A DNA stretch of 53,391 bases from Mycoplasma todarodis (lineage in GTDB: Bacteria; Bacillota_I; Bacilli_A; Mycoplasmatales; Metamycoplasmataceae): contig NZ_PSZP01000004.1 in the NCBI RefSeq assembly GCF_004335995.1, positions 1 to 53,391 of the forward strand, read 5' to 3'. Both the position numbers and the translations under genes were made by a program. Below, piece after piece: positions 7,546 through 20,907 of this stretch. The notes beneath the pieces were generated by a model. That model worked only from the letters and a program-made list of their open reading frames with translations. It searched no databases and was not told the DNA's origin. Each line of letters starts with the position of its first letter. Positions within the stretch are counted from its first letter, which is position 1.

Positions 7546-9324
7546 ATGATTAAACCAGTTATGATAGCAGATGTTAAACTGTCTTATAAAACAAAAGAAG
7601 ACTACGAACAAGTAGTAGTAAAGATTAAGGAGGAATTAAATAAATTTCTTGAAATTGATTTTACCAATATTGATAAAGCTAAACTTTTAGAATTCATTAC
7701 AAAATATAATTCTATTTGAGGTATGTTTGAACATACACTAACATATGTAGATGTTCAGTATTTTTCTGACACACGTAAAACAGAACTATTGAAGGAATTG
7801 GAAGGTTTACATGAATTAGTTGATTCTTTCGAATTAAAAGATTCTAAATTAAGTGAACAAATGGTTGCGTTTGGAAAAGAAAAAGTTATGAATCTTGTTA
7901 AAGGAAATGATGAGCTAAAGATATGAGAAGAATTAATTTCTAAAAAAATAAGGAATCAAGTTGGAGTACTAACTCCTGAGCAACATAAAGAAAAAGCTGC
8001 TTACCAAAAAGAATTTACAAAAAATTCATTAGAAGCTCAAAAGCTTGGTAACAAACCAGTTGTAAACCCCTTTGTTAAAAATGGTAAAAAATACACAGAG
8101 GATGAATCAAATGTTATTGCATTAGATCCGACTAATGATAGAGAAATTAGAAAAGAAATATTTGTTCATAATTTTGAAGATAAAAGAAATAATGAAGAAG
8201 ATATAACTATAGGTGTTGCAAAGTACATAAATAAACGTACTGAATACCTTAAAAAATTCGGTTATACTTCATACCAACAATTCATTGGTCAAAAAAGAGA
8301 TGAAACTCCTGGATTCGCCAAAGAAGTGATGAAGTCATCTAAAGAACTTTATAAAGAAATTTATGCAGAATACATTTCACAATTAAATGTGTATAGAAAA
8401 GATGAGTTTGGTTTAGATAGTGTTCAACCATGGGATGAAAAAGCATACCCCTCAAAAATTATTCCTATACCTTTAAAAGAGATTGTAGATTTTTATCAAA
8501 ATGAAGTTAAAGATATTTTCCCTAAAGAAAGCAAATATATAATAGATAACTTTTCTAAAGAAGGTACATTAGCTATTCTTGAAAGTGAACATAAATACAA
8601 TGGAGCAGCTGCAACGTGAACAGGGAATAATGATATTTATTATGTAACGCAAAGTTATATTGATAGCAATCCTTATTCAGCATCTACATTAGCTCATGAA
8701 ATGGGTCATACGATGCATATTGTCGCTGCTAAGCTTAATAAACCAATTGAAGATGCTAGATTCTCTCTTGCTATTGGGGAAGCTGTAGCGGATACATTTT
8801 CAATGTTGTTTGCTTTTGCATCAATGGATAAAAAAGCAACATATGCAAAAACAATTGCTTATGAAGCATTAGCTAGATTATTATCAGTTACAAATAATTT
8901 CGCTACAACAACATTAGCTGAAGATACTTTATATGAAATGGCTTGAGAAGGAACAACTATTACTCCAGAATTAATTCGTGATGTTGTTTATACTGAAAAG
9001 TTATCATTAATGCCTAATAATAAACCAGAGGTTGTTGATGGAGTTAATCTTACCAAAAAAGGTTCTATGTTAGGGTACTTTTCAATGGACAACCACTACA
9101 CATACTCAAGTTATACAATTTCATTCATTCTTGCCATCTACTTAGCTGATCAAATAAGAATGGGTAATACTGAAACTTTTATAAAAATTCTAAATATGGG
9201 TGGTGAAGAATATTCAACTAATACTATATTAGAAAAAGTTGGGATTGATATTACATCTAAAGAAGTTAGGGAAGTAGTGTTAAAAACAACAAAAGAAATC
9301 ACTGATTACATAATCGAAAAATAA
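7546..9324 (+). CDS. pepF: Oligoendopeptidase F (M3 metallopeptidase)
   Basis: 592 residues including UGA-Trp codons. The zinc motif HEMGH is at residues 384-388 and the third zinc ligand is Glu412 in IGEAVADTFS, the M3B oligoendopeptidase pattern. The N-terminal half is helical; the C-terminal half carries the catalytic fold and ends with the substrate-loop segment DNHYTYSSYTISFILAIYLA, typical of PepF. It cleaves cytosolic peptides of roughly 7-17 residues, useful in an organism that imports oligopeptides. The ATG at 7546 is preferred over an upstream in-frame GTG (7537) because the SD AAAGGTGG ends 5 nt before it and overlaps the GTG. A terminator follows. Confidence 0.93.
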
Positions 9325-9330
9325 ATATAA

Positions 9331-9365
9331 AAAAAAAGACAGGTGGAACCCGTCTTTTTTTATAT
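9331..9365. terminator. Bidirectional terminator between pepF and fhs
   Basis: A-run plus AGAC (9337-9340) pairs with GTCT (9352-9355) plus a T-run. The loop holds an inner GGT/ACC pairing. It serves the two convergent genes. Confidence 0.7.
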
Positions 9366-10990
9366 TAAGACACCCCTTCAATAATTCCATTAATAACATC
9401 TATTCGTTCCGCTGCTGGTTTTTTCGGCAACCCAGGTAATACCAATATATCATCACAATATAATGTTATAAACCCAGCGCCATTAGATAATTTGATTTTA
9501 TTTATGGTGATGGTAAAGTCTTTCGGAGCACCCATTAACTTAGGATTACTTGATAAAGAACTAGGTGTTTTTGCTACACAAATTGGTTTTTTATCAAGTT
9601 TGTTCTTCTTAAGATATTCAATAGTAGTTAGTGCATCATCGGAAAAAACAATATCATTAGTTCCGTAAATTGTTTTTGCAAGTTTTTGCATTTTGGTTTC
9701 AATCGAGTCTGTTAAATCGTAAGTATAATTCACTTCTGTTTTATCTTTTATATTTTTTAACAATGATTCAACCAGTTCTTGCCCGCCATTAGAACCCTTT
9801 TCTCAAATTTTAGATATTGAAAATTCAACAGCATTTTCTTTTGCTCATTTTTTCATAAAATTAAGTTCTGATTCATAATCTTTAACAAAATGATTCAAGG
9901 TAACTATGAGAGGGATATTAAAAGATTTTAAAATAGAAATATGTTGCTCGAGATTTTTGATTCCTTTCGATAGTGAAGTTATGTCTTCATTGTCTAATTC
10001 ATCTTTCTTAGCTCCACCTTGCATTTTCAAAGCTCGTATTGTAGCAACTAAAACAATAACATTTGGAGAGATATTTGCTATTCTAGCTTTTATATTCATA
10101 AATTTCTCAGCGCCTAAGTCAGATCCAAATCCAGCTTCTGTTACTGTGTAATCTGCTAAAGATAACGCTGTTTTTGTTGCAAGGATACTATTGCAACCAT
10201 GCGCTATATTCGCAAAAGGTCCACCATGAACTAATGCTGGATTGTTTTCTAAAGTTTGTACAAGGTTAGGTTTAAACGATTCCTTTAAAAGAGCAATCAT
10301 AGAACCTACAACATTAAGTTCTTTAGCAAATATAGGTTTTTCTTTGGCATATCCAACAATTATATTATCCAACCTATACCTTAAGTCATTCATATCTCTT
10401 GCAAGGCAAAAAATAGCCATTAATTCAGATGCAGCAGTTATTTGGAATGATTCTTCTCGTTCGGTTTTGCCGTTCTTAATAATAATGTTTCGTAGAGCTC
10501 TATCATTCATATCTATGCATCTACTTCAAATTACCTTTGTTATATTTAGATTATTGCCAAAATATATATGATTATCAATGGCAGCACTCAATAAGTTGTT
10601 TGCTGTTGTTATTGCATGGAAATCTCCTGTGAAATGCAGATTAATTTCATCTATCGGCGCTATTTGAGCTTTACCTCCACCCGTTGCACCACCCTTGCGA
10701 CCAAAAACAGGACCTAAAGAAGGTTCTCTTAGTGCGAGTATTGTTTTATGTCCTGCTGCATTCATTGCGTCTGCAAGTCCAATTGATGTTGTGGTTTTAC
10801 CCTCACCTGCCGGAGTCGGATTTATCGCAGTAACTAATATTAGATTACCTTTTGGATTATCAATACTTTCAACCTTAGCTTTTGTTGCTCCATAAGTTGT
10901 GAAATTTATAATACCAGCTTTTTTGGCGATGTCACTTATAGGTTCTAGTTTACTTATTTTTGCAATTTCCATATCTGACATATTTTTCAT
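9365..10990 (-). CDS. fhs: Formate-tetrahydrofolate ligase
   Basis: 541 residues (family about 555). The ATP loop [18 protein letters not shown], the [20 protein letters not shown] segment and FTGDFHAIT are hallmarks. It makes 10-formyl-THF from formate, THF and ATP. The product feeds Fmt, encoded at 52.0-52.9 kb here, and any purine or thymidylate needs. The start is supported by an SD (AAGGAGGG) and by an extended -10 box at 11038-11043. In-frame UGA codons fall at Trp positions. Confidence 0.94.
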
Positions 10991-11037
10991 ATACCCTCCT
11001 TTTTTCTTGGATCAATATTCAAGTTCTTCTTATTAGT

Positions 11038-11043
11038 ATTCTA
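11038..11043 (-). promoter_or_regulatory. Extended -10 promoter of fhs
   Basis: TAGAAT preceded by TGT (TGnTAGAAT) on the minus strand, about 48 nt before the ATG; a leader with a strong SD. Confidence 0.45.
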
Positions 11044-11069
11044 ACACTTGACATTAGTGAAAGTTTACA

Positions 11070-11110
11070 AAAAGAAAACAACACCTAGTTTTGCATAAGC
11101 GTTGTTTTTT
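11070..11110 (-). terminator. Terminator of the purine permease-hpt operon
   Basis: Ten-pair stem with one G-U (11075-11084 with 11099-11108), 14-nt loop, then a T-rich tract on the minus strand, a few bases after the hpt stop. Confidence 0.6.
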
Positions 11111-11114
11111 TAAA

Positions 11115-11654
11115 TTAGTAATATTCTTTTTTAAGAGTTCCTATATAAGGAAGATGTCTTAGGTCGTCGTGTAAGTCAAAACCAAACCCAACTACATATT
11201 GATTGGGGAGATCAATACCATATCAAGTTGGTTCTATCTTTACCTTTCTAGCAGTTGGCTTATTTGCTAGAACAGCTGAAGAAACGGTTTTGGCACCGTG
11301 TTCTTTGAAGTATTCATAAAGAAATTCCATTGTATAGCCCGTATCAACAATATCCTCGATTATTATTACGTTTTTATTTGTGACGTTCGTCGTATGTTTG
11401 GCAATTAATTTTACTTCTCTCTCATTGTTTTTAGTCCCGTTATAAGACTTTACGTGTATATAATCTGTTTCAACTGTGGCTCCATGTATATATTTCAATA
11501 AATGCCCATAAAATGTAATGGCACCTTTGAGCACGCATACCAATACAATTTTTTCACCGTTAAATTTCTTTGAAATAGAATCACCTATTTCTTTTATAGG
11601 TTTGATTAAATCTTCATAATCAAACAACTTCTTTTCTATATGTTTATCTAACAT
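11115..11654 (-). CDS. hpt: Hypoxanthine phosphoribosyltransferase
   Basis: 179 residues from the ATG giving MLDKHIEKK. The PRPP loop IIIEDIVDTGYTM, CVLKGAITFY and the C-terminal WYGIDLPNQYVVGFGFD signature are all present. It converts hypoxanthine and guanine plus PRPP to IMP and GMP, the main purine salvage step in mollicutes. The stop of the upstream permease lies one base before this ATG, so translation is coupled; an in-frame ATG at 11663 is a less likely start. The final stretch is reached only by reading UGA as Trp. It shares the guanine riboswitch at 13.2-13.4 kb. Confidence 0.93.
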
Positions 11655-11655
11655 G

Positions 11656-13194
11656 CTAAGCATATAAAGGAATGGTTGCAATATATATTAATGCAAGAGC
11701 TGATAATGATAGCACCATTCAATTAATCTCCGTTTTAAATAGGTTTTCTTTCATCTCGCCGTCGCTTACGTGATTTGAAAGTGTTCTTCCTCTTTTGTTT
11801 CAAATGGCTTGTTTAAGAGCAACTGTAAGGTACACTACTGAATGTGTTACAAATGCAAAGGCCATACCTAGTGAAATTGAGTATCCTAGCATTGTCATCA
11901 TCAGTCCCACAAATAAAGGAATGACATCTAATGAACGTTTTCAATTAAAGTATCTTATACTTCCGAACATTAACATCCCAACTATTACCAATGCAGGAGC
12001 TGTAACTGGGAATATCAATCCCGAAGAAGTGTTTGTTACACTAACGGGTAAGAATACACCCATTATAGGTCATGCAGCGATTGCTAAAAGGAATAATGAT
12101 CCAGTAACTATTGAAGCCACACCTGTTTTTGCACCAGAAGAAATTCCAACTGATGATTCTAAATATGAAGTAACTGTTGAAGTTCCCATTGCAGAACCTA
12201 CAACAGTACCTACAGCATCAACGTGATTAGCACGTCTAAATCATTTAGCTTTTTTTGTTCCGGGTTCAGGAAGATCCATAATTTTACCGAAAGCGTTTAG
12301 TGTTCCTGTTGTATCAAAGAAATCTTGATATAGGAAAGTTAGAATAGCAACGTAAGTCATAGGTTTGGCTAACGCACTACCCATTGAAGAGAATCCAGAA
12401 CCAGCAACGTGCTTAATCCCTTTTAAATCTCCGTATGGTCTTATTAATCCACCTCAATCTTTGTGATTGATGTGTAATTTAGCATTTGACATTGTATTTG
12501 TCATTATTGCGAAGGTAACAGCTGAAATAATCATTGCAAGCAACATACCTGCAGGAACTTTCGCCACCTTGAAGATAATCATTAAGAATAAGGTACAAAC
12601 CGCTAATATAACAAACGGATTTGAGAAATCACCCATTTTAACGATTGTATTTGATACCACTACTCCTTTTGCAGGTGTGAAGGCATCTGTTCTAATAATA
12701 CCTGCGTCATTAAGCCCGATGATTGCTAGGAAGAATCCTACACCAATTGCTAATGATAGTTTTAAGTTTTTTGGAATTAATTGCATAATTTTACGTCTAA
12801 ATGGTGACATTGCAATTATGAAATAAAGTAAACCTGAGAAGAATGTAGCCGCAAGTGCTTCTTGTGCAGTAAGTCCCATTCCACCTTGTGATGAAGCTAC
12901 CGTAAATGCGAAGAAAGCATTTACTCCCATTCCTGGGGCTAGTCCAAGAGGTATATTTGCATATAACCCCATAACCATTGTTGCGAAGAATGCTGAGATA
13001 GCAGTCGCTAAGAATAATCCACCCATAATTTGCGATTTAGAAGCGTTACCACTTCACTTAGCACTTGAAAGTAATGAAGGGTTTACGGCAAGAATATATG
13101 CCATCGCTACAAATGTAGAGATTCCACCAATAATTTCTTTCCTAAGAATCGCTTTACGAGTATCAAATTCAAAATATTTTCTTAATTTATTCAT
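11656..13194 (-). CDS. NCS2 family purine permease (AzgA/PbuG type)
   Basis: 512 residues, about 12-13 TM segments. Diagnostic stretches are EIIGGISTFVAMAYILAVNP near the N-terminus and PLGLAPGMGVNAFFAFTVA, the AzgA-type signature of adenine/guanine/hypoxanthine carriers. It imports purine bases by proton symport. Start ATG 13192-13194 (MNKLRKYFEFDTRKA) has an AAAGGA element about 15 nt upstream. The gene is first in an operon with hpt, preceded by a guanine-type riboswitch, which supports guanine or hypoxanthine as substrate. Exact specificity cannot be read from the sequence. Confidence 0.9.
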
Positions 13195-13238
13195 TGATTT
13201 ATATTGTTTTCCTTTCGAATATATTGACAAATTTATCG

Positions 13239-13380
13239 AAAAAACGCACACTTAATTTAAATAAGCGCGCGTCTCTAAAAAGAATGTGTAATTAAAAATA
13301 ACTAGACACAATCTTTATAGTCTTTAGATATAGGTCTAAAGGTAGAGACGCCTGACCAAATTACAGGCTTATATAAAGAT
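13239..13380 (-). promoter_or_regulatory. Guanine-type purine riboswitch with transcription terminator
   Basis: Aptamer at 13311-13380 read on the minus strand. P1 pairs ATCTTTATA (13372-13380) with TATAAAGAT (13311-13319). P2 is GCCTG/CAGGC with a loop holding GG. J2/3 is GTCTCTACC. P3 is TTTAGA/TCTAAA with a CC-containing loop, so the loop-loop GG-CC contact is possible. J3/1 is GACTAT, placing C at the specificity position (guanine class; U would mean adenine). The terminator is a 10-pair stem with G-U pairs (13262-13271 with 13245-13254) plus six Ts (13239-13244). An antiterminator is visible: 13269-13277 is the exact complement of 13343-13351 (P2/J2-3). Purine binding should therefore stop transcription. 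Confidence 0.88.
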
Positions 13381-13466
13381 GTCAAAACTATTATAGCATG
13401 TAAATTTTTACTTTAAATATCCAGCATATAATTTTTTTCTAACATTGCAAATAAGTTATTTTTATA

Positions 13467-13495
13467 TAAAAAAAGAACCCTTAGGTTCGTTTTTA
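13467..13495 (-). terminator. Terminator after pgmB
   Basis: GAACC / GGTTC arms (13475-13479, 13484-13488) and a 7-T minus-strand run, at the end of the alpha-glucan cluster. Confidence 0.65.
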
Positions 13496-14155
13496 TTAAA
13501 TATTTATCACTTTTTCAAAATTTAATTCAGCTGTTGAGTTTAGAATAAGATCGGCTTTTTCTCACTCACCCTCATCTCCTCAAGTTATTGCAACTGTTTT
13601 AATATTTGCAGCTTTAAGTCCTACAACTCCAGGCATAGCATCCTCAAATCCAATTGCTTCATGCGGTTTAATATTAATAAGTTCACATGCTTTTAAATAA
13701 ATATCAGGTGCAGGCTTACCGTTGATTATTTCTGTTGGATTAACTATATCTTCAAAATAATCAAGAAGACCAAGTTGTTTAAGGATTCTAGGAGCATTTA
13801 AAGATGAAGAAGCAATAACAAGTTTAACATTATTTGCTTTCGCATCTTTTAGTAGATTTTCAATACCTGGAAGAATATCATCTTTTGAAAGGTCTGTTTT
13901 TAATAGTTTTAGGTATTCTTCGTTTTTAACTAAAGCCATTTCTTGAATTGTTTCTTCAGAAACTTTGCTGGTCATATTATGTATTTTTAAAATACCGCGA
14001 AGTGTTTCAACTCTTGGCAATCCTTTTAATGTTGCATTTTCTTCTTCAGTAAAATCAATACCGATTTTTTTAACTTCATTTTTTCATGCTTTATAGTGTA
14101 ACTTAGCTGTTTCTGCTATTACGCCATCTAAATCAAATACAAATCCCTTAATCAT
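13496..14155 (-). CDS. pgmB: Beta-phosphoglucomutase
   Basis: 219 residues (family about 221). HAD motif I FVFDLDGVIAETAKLHYKAW lies at the N-terminus, followed by GLPRVETLRGIL (cap), ASSSLNAP (motif II), K at GKPAPDIYLKA (motif III) and GFEDAMPGVVGLKAA (motif IV). It converts beta-glucose-1-phosphate to glucose-6-phosphate. Its ATG overlaps the end of the GH65 gene by 8 nt, so the two are co-translated; the phosphorylase product is exactly its substrate. Confidence 0.94.
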
Positions 14156-16523
14156 GTTTCACCTCGAATTTCATTTCTTTGTTTGTTATTAAAGTTCTTT
14201 CTTCATTTATATAAACTTCTAATTCATCACCATTAATTGTTTTAACCGTGAATGTATCGCTATTCACAATAACAAGAATATCAACACCTTTGTAAGCAAC
14301 TTTATATTCTAGATTTGTTCACTCTTTTGGAAGAATTGGATTGATGTGTAATTCTCCATCGATTCATCTTAGTCCACCAAATCCATACACAGTTGTTTGT
14401 CACATAGCAGCAATCGCTCCAGCATGAATACCCGCATCACAAGATTTCATGTTTTCACCCATATCGATGTTTAGTGAATATTTGTATAGTTTATATGCTA
14501 AATCCATTTTTCTTAAATCAACAGCCTGTACTGCATAGGTAGTTGGTGATAAAGAAGAGTCGTGTGTTGTGATCGGTTCATAGAACTCAAAGTTTTTCTG
14601 AATTTCTTCTTTAGTGAATAATTCTGGCATTAACAATGTTAATAGAACAACATCAGCTTGTTTAACTAATTGTGAACATAATCTTTTATGTCCTTCAGCT
14701 GTATTGAATAGTTTTTTACCGGCATCACCCAATAATTGGAATGGTGTTACATCAATTCTATCTAATCCTAGGAATTGATCATTCTCTGCAACAACACCCT
14801 CAGCATTTGGTTTTTGTTGAACTAAGTTTTCCATAACATCTTTCATTTTATTCAGCGGAACTGCATAAGGTATTTTGTCGTAAACTTTTTCAAGTATTGT
14901 TTTACCTTCTTTTGTTTCATTTAATTTATTAATATATTTAAATGCTAATTGAAGGTTCTTTTTGGCAAATGCATTTATATATGCATTATTATCGATGTTA
15001 CCTTTGTATTCATTAGGTCCCATAACATCTTTAATTTCATAAGTTCCGTTTGTTTGTTTCTCAGCTCTGTGAGCTCAGAAAATAGCTGTATCAATAATAA
15101 TCTCATAACCCATATCTTCCATGAATTTTATATCGTTTGTAAAATCAAAATATTGATCTACTGCATACGCAACATCAGCTGGAACATGTATCTCTTGTCT
15201 TCTTGATGCTATCGGAACTTGTTTACCAGTAACGACATCAGCTTGACCTCAATAAGGACATACTTCACCGTCAGTTGGTCATGCCATTTCTCATGGGAAT
15301 TGAGCCCCTTCTAATTTAGATTCTTCTGGTCTTTCTTTTTGCTCCATAGCTTTTGCTCTAGCACCCTGTATCCCTTTATATCTAAACTCCAATAAGTTTC
15401 TTGCGATTTTCGGTTGTGTAAATAGATAGTTAGGAACGATAAAGAATTCGGTATCTCAAAATGCATGTCCTTGATATCCTTCTCCCGAAAGCCCTTTGGC
15501 TCCAACGGATAAGTTTGTATTATCTTTCGGTACAAAAGAATTCATATGGAAAATACTAAAGTCCATAGCTAAACTATCATACTCAGCTTCTTTTGTTCCT
15601 TCAATCTTAATATGGAATAAGTTGAAAATGTTCTCAAATTCAGCTTTTGAAGCCCCATACAAGCTTTCAAATGATTCTTTAAGTAAGTTAGTTGAAAGTT
15701 TATCTGCCGTTGCTTGAACCACGTCTTTTTTAAGGATAGTATCATTATCATCTATCGAAGTATTAACTGACATTAATTTTTCAAGCGTGAAAATTTCGCC
15801 ATTAGATTTAATTGTTGTTTTAATTTTAAATCCAATTTGTCTTCTTGCCATAGCAACAATATAATCATCATTTCCACCTTTAAGAGTTGTATCTCCTAAA
15901 ATGGCTTTAGTAACCATGTTATGTATAACAAATCTACCAGATTGATTTGATTCTTCGATATATTGAACTGATTCTAATGTAGTTCTTCTTTTTAATCCTT
16001 CTTTAAAGTGTTGAGCACCATTATTTGTTGTTTGACCATTGATTCTTGGTTCTATAACGATAATTGAGTCAGCACCCTCCAATTGTTCAACCTCTATTTT
16101 TTGTCCGTAGAAATTATGTTTGTCTTGCGAAACAAATCTTGAGAATGTTAATTTAAAAACTTTGTTCCCACGTTTTGCTTCAACTACTCTTTTAAGTAGA
16201 CCGGTTTTTAAGTAAATAGTTTTTAAGTATTTATCGTTTTCATTAATTGAGAATTTTTCCCCATCAATTGAAATAGGTGTTTGGATTGAATCAGCTAAAT
16301 TAGCTAATTCTGAAACCATCTGATCATCTGCTTTATTGAACACTCCATTAACAAATAAATCTTCTTTGTTAAATGATTCAACTTCTTCATCGACAGACCT
16401 AAGACCTAAATAACCATTCCCTAGTGCCATCATAGATTCTGACTTTGCAGTTAAATTCCTATCAAAAACAATTTGTGAAATTGATGATTCTTTTACATTG
16501 TAATTCATATATTTTTTATTCAT
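14148..16523 (-). CDS. GH65 disaccharide phosphorylase (maltose phosphorylase-like)
   Basis: 791 residues with several UGA-Trp. Family features include GYLGLRSVDEE near the N-terminus, GYQGHAFWDTEFF, and MGPNEYKGNIDNNAY, whose Glu505 is the expected general acid. GH65 enzymes split maltose, trehalose, kojibiose or nigerose with inverting phosphorolysis, giving beta-glucose-1-P and glucose. Maltose is the best guess because the locus encodes maltodextrin uptake and alpha-glucosidases, but specificity is not readable from motifs alone. SD AGAGGT precedes MNKKYMNYNV. The 68-bp gap before it (16524-16591) has no clear terminator, so it probably co-transcribes with malL. Confidence 0.9.
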
Positions 16524-16591
16524 TTTAACCTCTTTTCATATAATCATGCTTTTTGTTCAAAACTTCACGGCATGTACGCTACGATTTTTGA

Positions 16592-18235
<1,644 letters not shown>

Positions 18236-18278
18236 TTTTTTCTCCATTTTTTCGGTTTATCTTATATTAATATTTTCC

Positions 18279-18290
18279 CATATGAATCAA
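18279..18290 (-). promoter_or_regulatory. Shared TTGATT(C/G)ATATG motif at the malL promoter
   Basis: TTGATTCATATG on the minus strand; its TTGATT could be the -35 with TATAAG about 18 nt downstream. Near-identical elements lie at 29717-29728 (+) and 28878-28889 (-), before two other glucan genes. Proposed operator for the GntR protein encoded nearby. Confidence 0.35.
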
Positions 18291-18336
18291 CTAAACCCTT
18301 AATGTAATAACAAGCATTTTACCTACTTAAAAGTTT

Positions 18337-18365
18337 AAAAAAAACACCATTTTATTGGTGTTTTT
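18337..18365 (-). terminator. Terminator after malK
   Basis: AAAAACACC / GGTGTTTTT arms (18340-18348, 18357-18365) with an 8-nt loop and minus-strand T-run, just past the malK stop. It separates the transporter block from malL-GH65-pgmB. Confidence 0.75.
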
Positions 18366-18367
18366 GA

Positions 18368-19615
18368 TTATTTAGATGAATTCTCAATTCTTTCTTCAAG
18401 TTTCTTAAGTTTTTTCTCTCTTAATTTCATTTTCTTGAATAATTGTTTTTTCATTTTTGTTTCTGTTATTGAAGATTTTAAAAATTCTTCGTGTTTTTTT
18501 CAAGCTTCTGCAAGTTCTTCGTAATTTTCACAAACTCTTTGTTCGGTATCTTTATCAAAGAAATGTGCTGTTCTTAAATCGAAATCAATATACATCTTGC
18601 TTTTGATTTCAACTCAATTTGGAACCAACACCCTAAGAACCATCCCACTTGTTTTAACTCTAACTATCTGATCATTACCTAATAATTCAGTTGACTCAGT
18701 TAGTATTTCAATTGGGTTTTTCATCCCTGTTTTTTTAGGTGATAATGAAATGTTCGAAGGTCTAATACCAAATACAACCTTTTTACCTTCTCATTGTTTG
18801 TCAAGTTGCTTTTTATATGTTGTACCCACTTCGAATTTGAAATCATCTTTCCCTGAATTGAAAACACCTTTTGAATAAGTACCTTCTACAAAATTCATTG
18901 TTGGTGAACCGATGAATTTTGCTGCAAATATACAGTTTGGCTCATTATAAATCTCTTTTGGATGTGCTACTTGTATAATTCTTTGATTATTCATTAAAAC
19001 AATTTTAGTTGCCATTGTCATAGCTTCTAATTGATCGTGCGTAACATAAATAGTTGTTGTACCAAGCATTTCATGTATCTCAACTATTTCAACACGCATT
19101 TTCTCACGAAGTTTAGCATCAAGATTTGATAAAGGTTCATCCATTAAGAATATTTTGGGTTTTTTTGCAATAGCTCTACCAAGCGCAACCCTCTGTCTTT
19201 GCCCACCTGATAAATCGGAAGGTTTGTTATATAGGTAATCGTAAAGATTCATAACTTTTGCAACATCCCTAACTCTTTTTTCAATAATTGATTTTTTTTC
19301 ATGTTTTAACTTTAATCCAAACGCAATATTATTAAAGACATTCATGTGTGGGTATAGAGCGTATGATTGGAATACCATTGCAATATCTCTATCTTTAGGT
19401 GCTAATTCATTAACACGTCTCCCATTGAATAATAAATCACCCTTAGTTATAGAGTTAAGACCTGCAATCATACGTAAAAGTGTTGTTTTACCACAACCAG
19501 AAGGTCCAAGTAATACAGTGAAGTCTTTATCTGCTATATCTAAATTAATATCATTAAGAGTGTAAGCTTTGTTACCCTCATATTTTTTTCCTATCTTTTT
19601 AATTTCTATTTTCAT
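18368..19615 (-). CDS. malK: Maltodextrin ABC transporter ATP-binding protein (MalK/MsmK type)
   Basis: 415 residues. Walker A GPSGCGKTTLLRMIAG, signature LSGGQRQRVALGRA, Walker B IFLMDEPLSNLDAKLR and the switch H in IYVTHDQLEAM are complete. A C-terminal regulatory OB-like domain (VVFGIRPSNISL) follows, as in carbohydrate importer ATPases. Beyond it is a Lys/Glu-rich tail of about 50 residues predicted to be helical, longer than in typical MalK. The ATG sits 2 nt after the malG stop, so it is coupled. It powers uptake through the MalF/MalG pair at the membrane. Confidence 0.92.
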
Positions 19616-19617
19616 AA

Positions 19618-20907
19618 TTAACCTTTCACTCCTCCTGCTGTCATTCCTGATTGGATATTTCTTTGTAACACCATAAATAGTGTTGTAATTGGAATCGCAA
19701 CGATGATCGCTCCCGCTGCAAAGTATGTCTCTTTATTGTCGCTAATCAATGATTGTAGACCTACAGCAAGTGTTCAATCATCGGGTTCTGGAAGCAGTAA
19801 TGCAGGTAGAATGAAATCAGCGAAAGGTGTAGCGAATGCACCAATACCAACTATAACCAACATAGGCCCCATTAAAGGAAGCAGTATTCTATAAAATAAT
19901 TTAAATTTTGAACAACCATCCAATTTAGCTGCGTCATCAATTTCAGTAGAAATTGAGTCTAGATAACCTTTTAAAATAAAGATGTTACCAATAACCCCTC
20001 CTGCTCCATAGATTAAGATTAGATACATCAGTCTACTCATTCCGAATCCTAATGTAAATATTTGAGATAAAACAATATGTGTTATTAATCCGGCCATAGC
20101 AGGAATTAAACCAAGTGTCATAACTAAAATAAGTGAAGTTTTCTTACCTTTAAATCTATTTCTTGAATAAACAAATGCAGCAAACGAAGAGCCCAATACA
20201 ACAATTATGAATGTAATAGCTGCAACGTATAAAGTGTTTAATAATCAATCAAGATATTTTGTGTTTTTAAATAATCCAGAAAAATGCTTGAATGAGAATG
20301 AAAATTTATCTGAAGATGTAAGTGTATCTGTCAATTCTCCATTAAATGTTGTTTTTAAAATTTGGTAAAGTGGTCATAATATTATTAATGATCATAATAT
20401 AATCACAAAGTAACTAATTGCCAAAGAGGCAGTTTGACCAGCCTTCATAGGCATATTATCTGATAGTCATAAGTCTGACTCCGGTAAGTTATCCTTATTT
20501 TTTTCTCAAAATACTTCAAATTCTTTAGTTCTTTTAATTTTTATTTGGAAATAAATTAAGAATATTAACGATATGAATAATGAAGGAATAATTAATACAA
20601 TAGCTAACGACATAATGTTTTTCTTTTCCATTAGCAATTGATAATCATTTAATTTTCTTTTTGATAAAAGATTAAAACTTATGAATAATCCAATCAATCA
20701 AAATGCTGAAAATAGCAAAGCGTATATTGGATAACCGAAATAAGAGGCTTTCTCTATTAAAGTCATCACTCCAAAGAACGGCAATATAAATGTCATTAAG
20801 AAGTATCCCAACAAGATAGAAGTTAGAACTATAGAGACAATTGCAGTAGTCTTTATGGCTTGTTTTTCTCTGCTGAAATAACTTTTAAAAGTTTTATTTT
20901 CTTCCAT
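19618..20907 (-). CDS. malG: Sugar ABC transporter permease (MalG type)
   Basis: 429 residues, longer than the usual 280-300. The C-terminal part holds the BPD_transp core with the EAA loop [19 protein letters not shown] that docks on MalK. The N-terminal extension of about 140 residues adds up to four hydrophobic segments ([60 protein letters not shown]). Two UGA codons in this region hide the true length in standard translation. The ATG shares a base with the malF stop (TAATG). Confidence 0.9.

Noticed and set aside
11795-12226. 143-codon plus-strand open frame
   Set aside because: Lies antisense to the NCS2 permease gene; low-complexity shadow of TM codons, with no SD or promoter.
13195-13251. 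Upstream extension of the NCS2 permease start
   Set aside because: The extended N-terminus would be encoded by the riboswitch terminator; the ATG at 13194 gives the family-typical start.
15311-15535. 74-codon minus-strand frame within the GH65 gene
   Set aside because: Out of frame with the GH65 protein, whose reading continues through UGA-Trp codons with family motifs.
16524-16591. Locally G+C-richer stretch between malL and the GH65 gene as a cre or terminator site
   Set aside because: No match to the cre consensus, and no stem with T-run; left as unexplained spacer.
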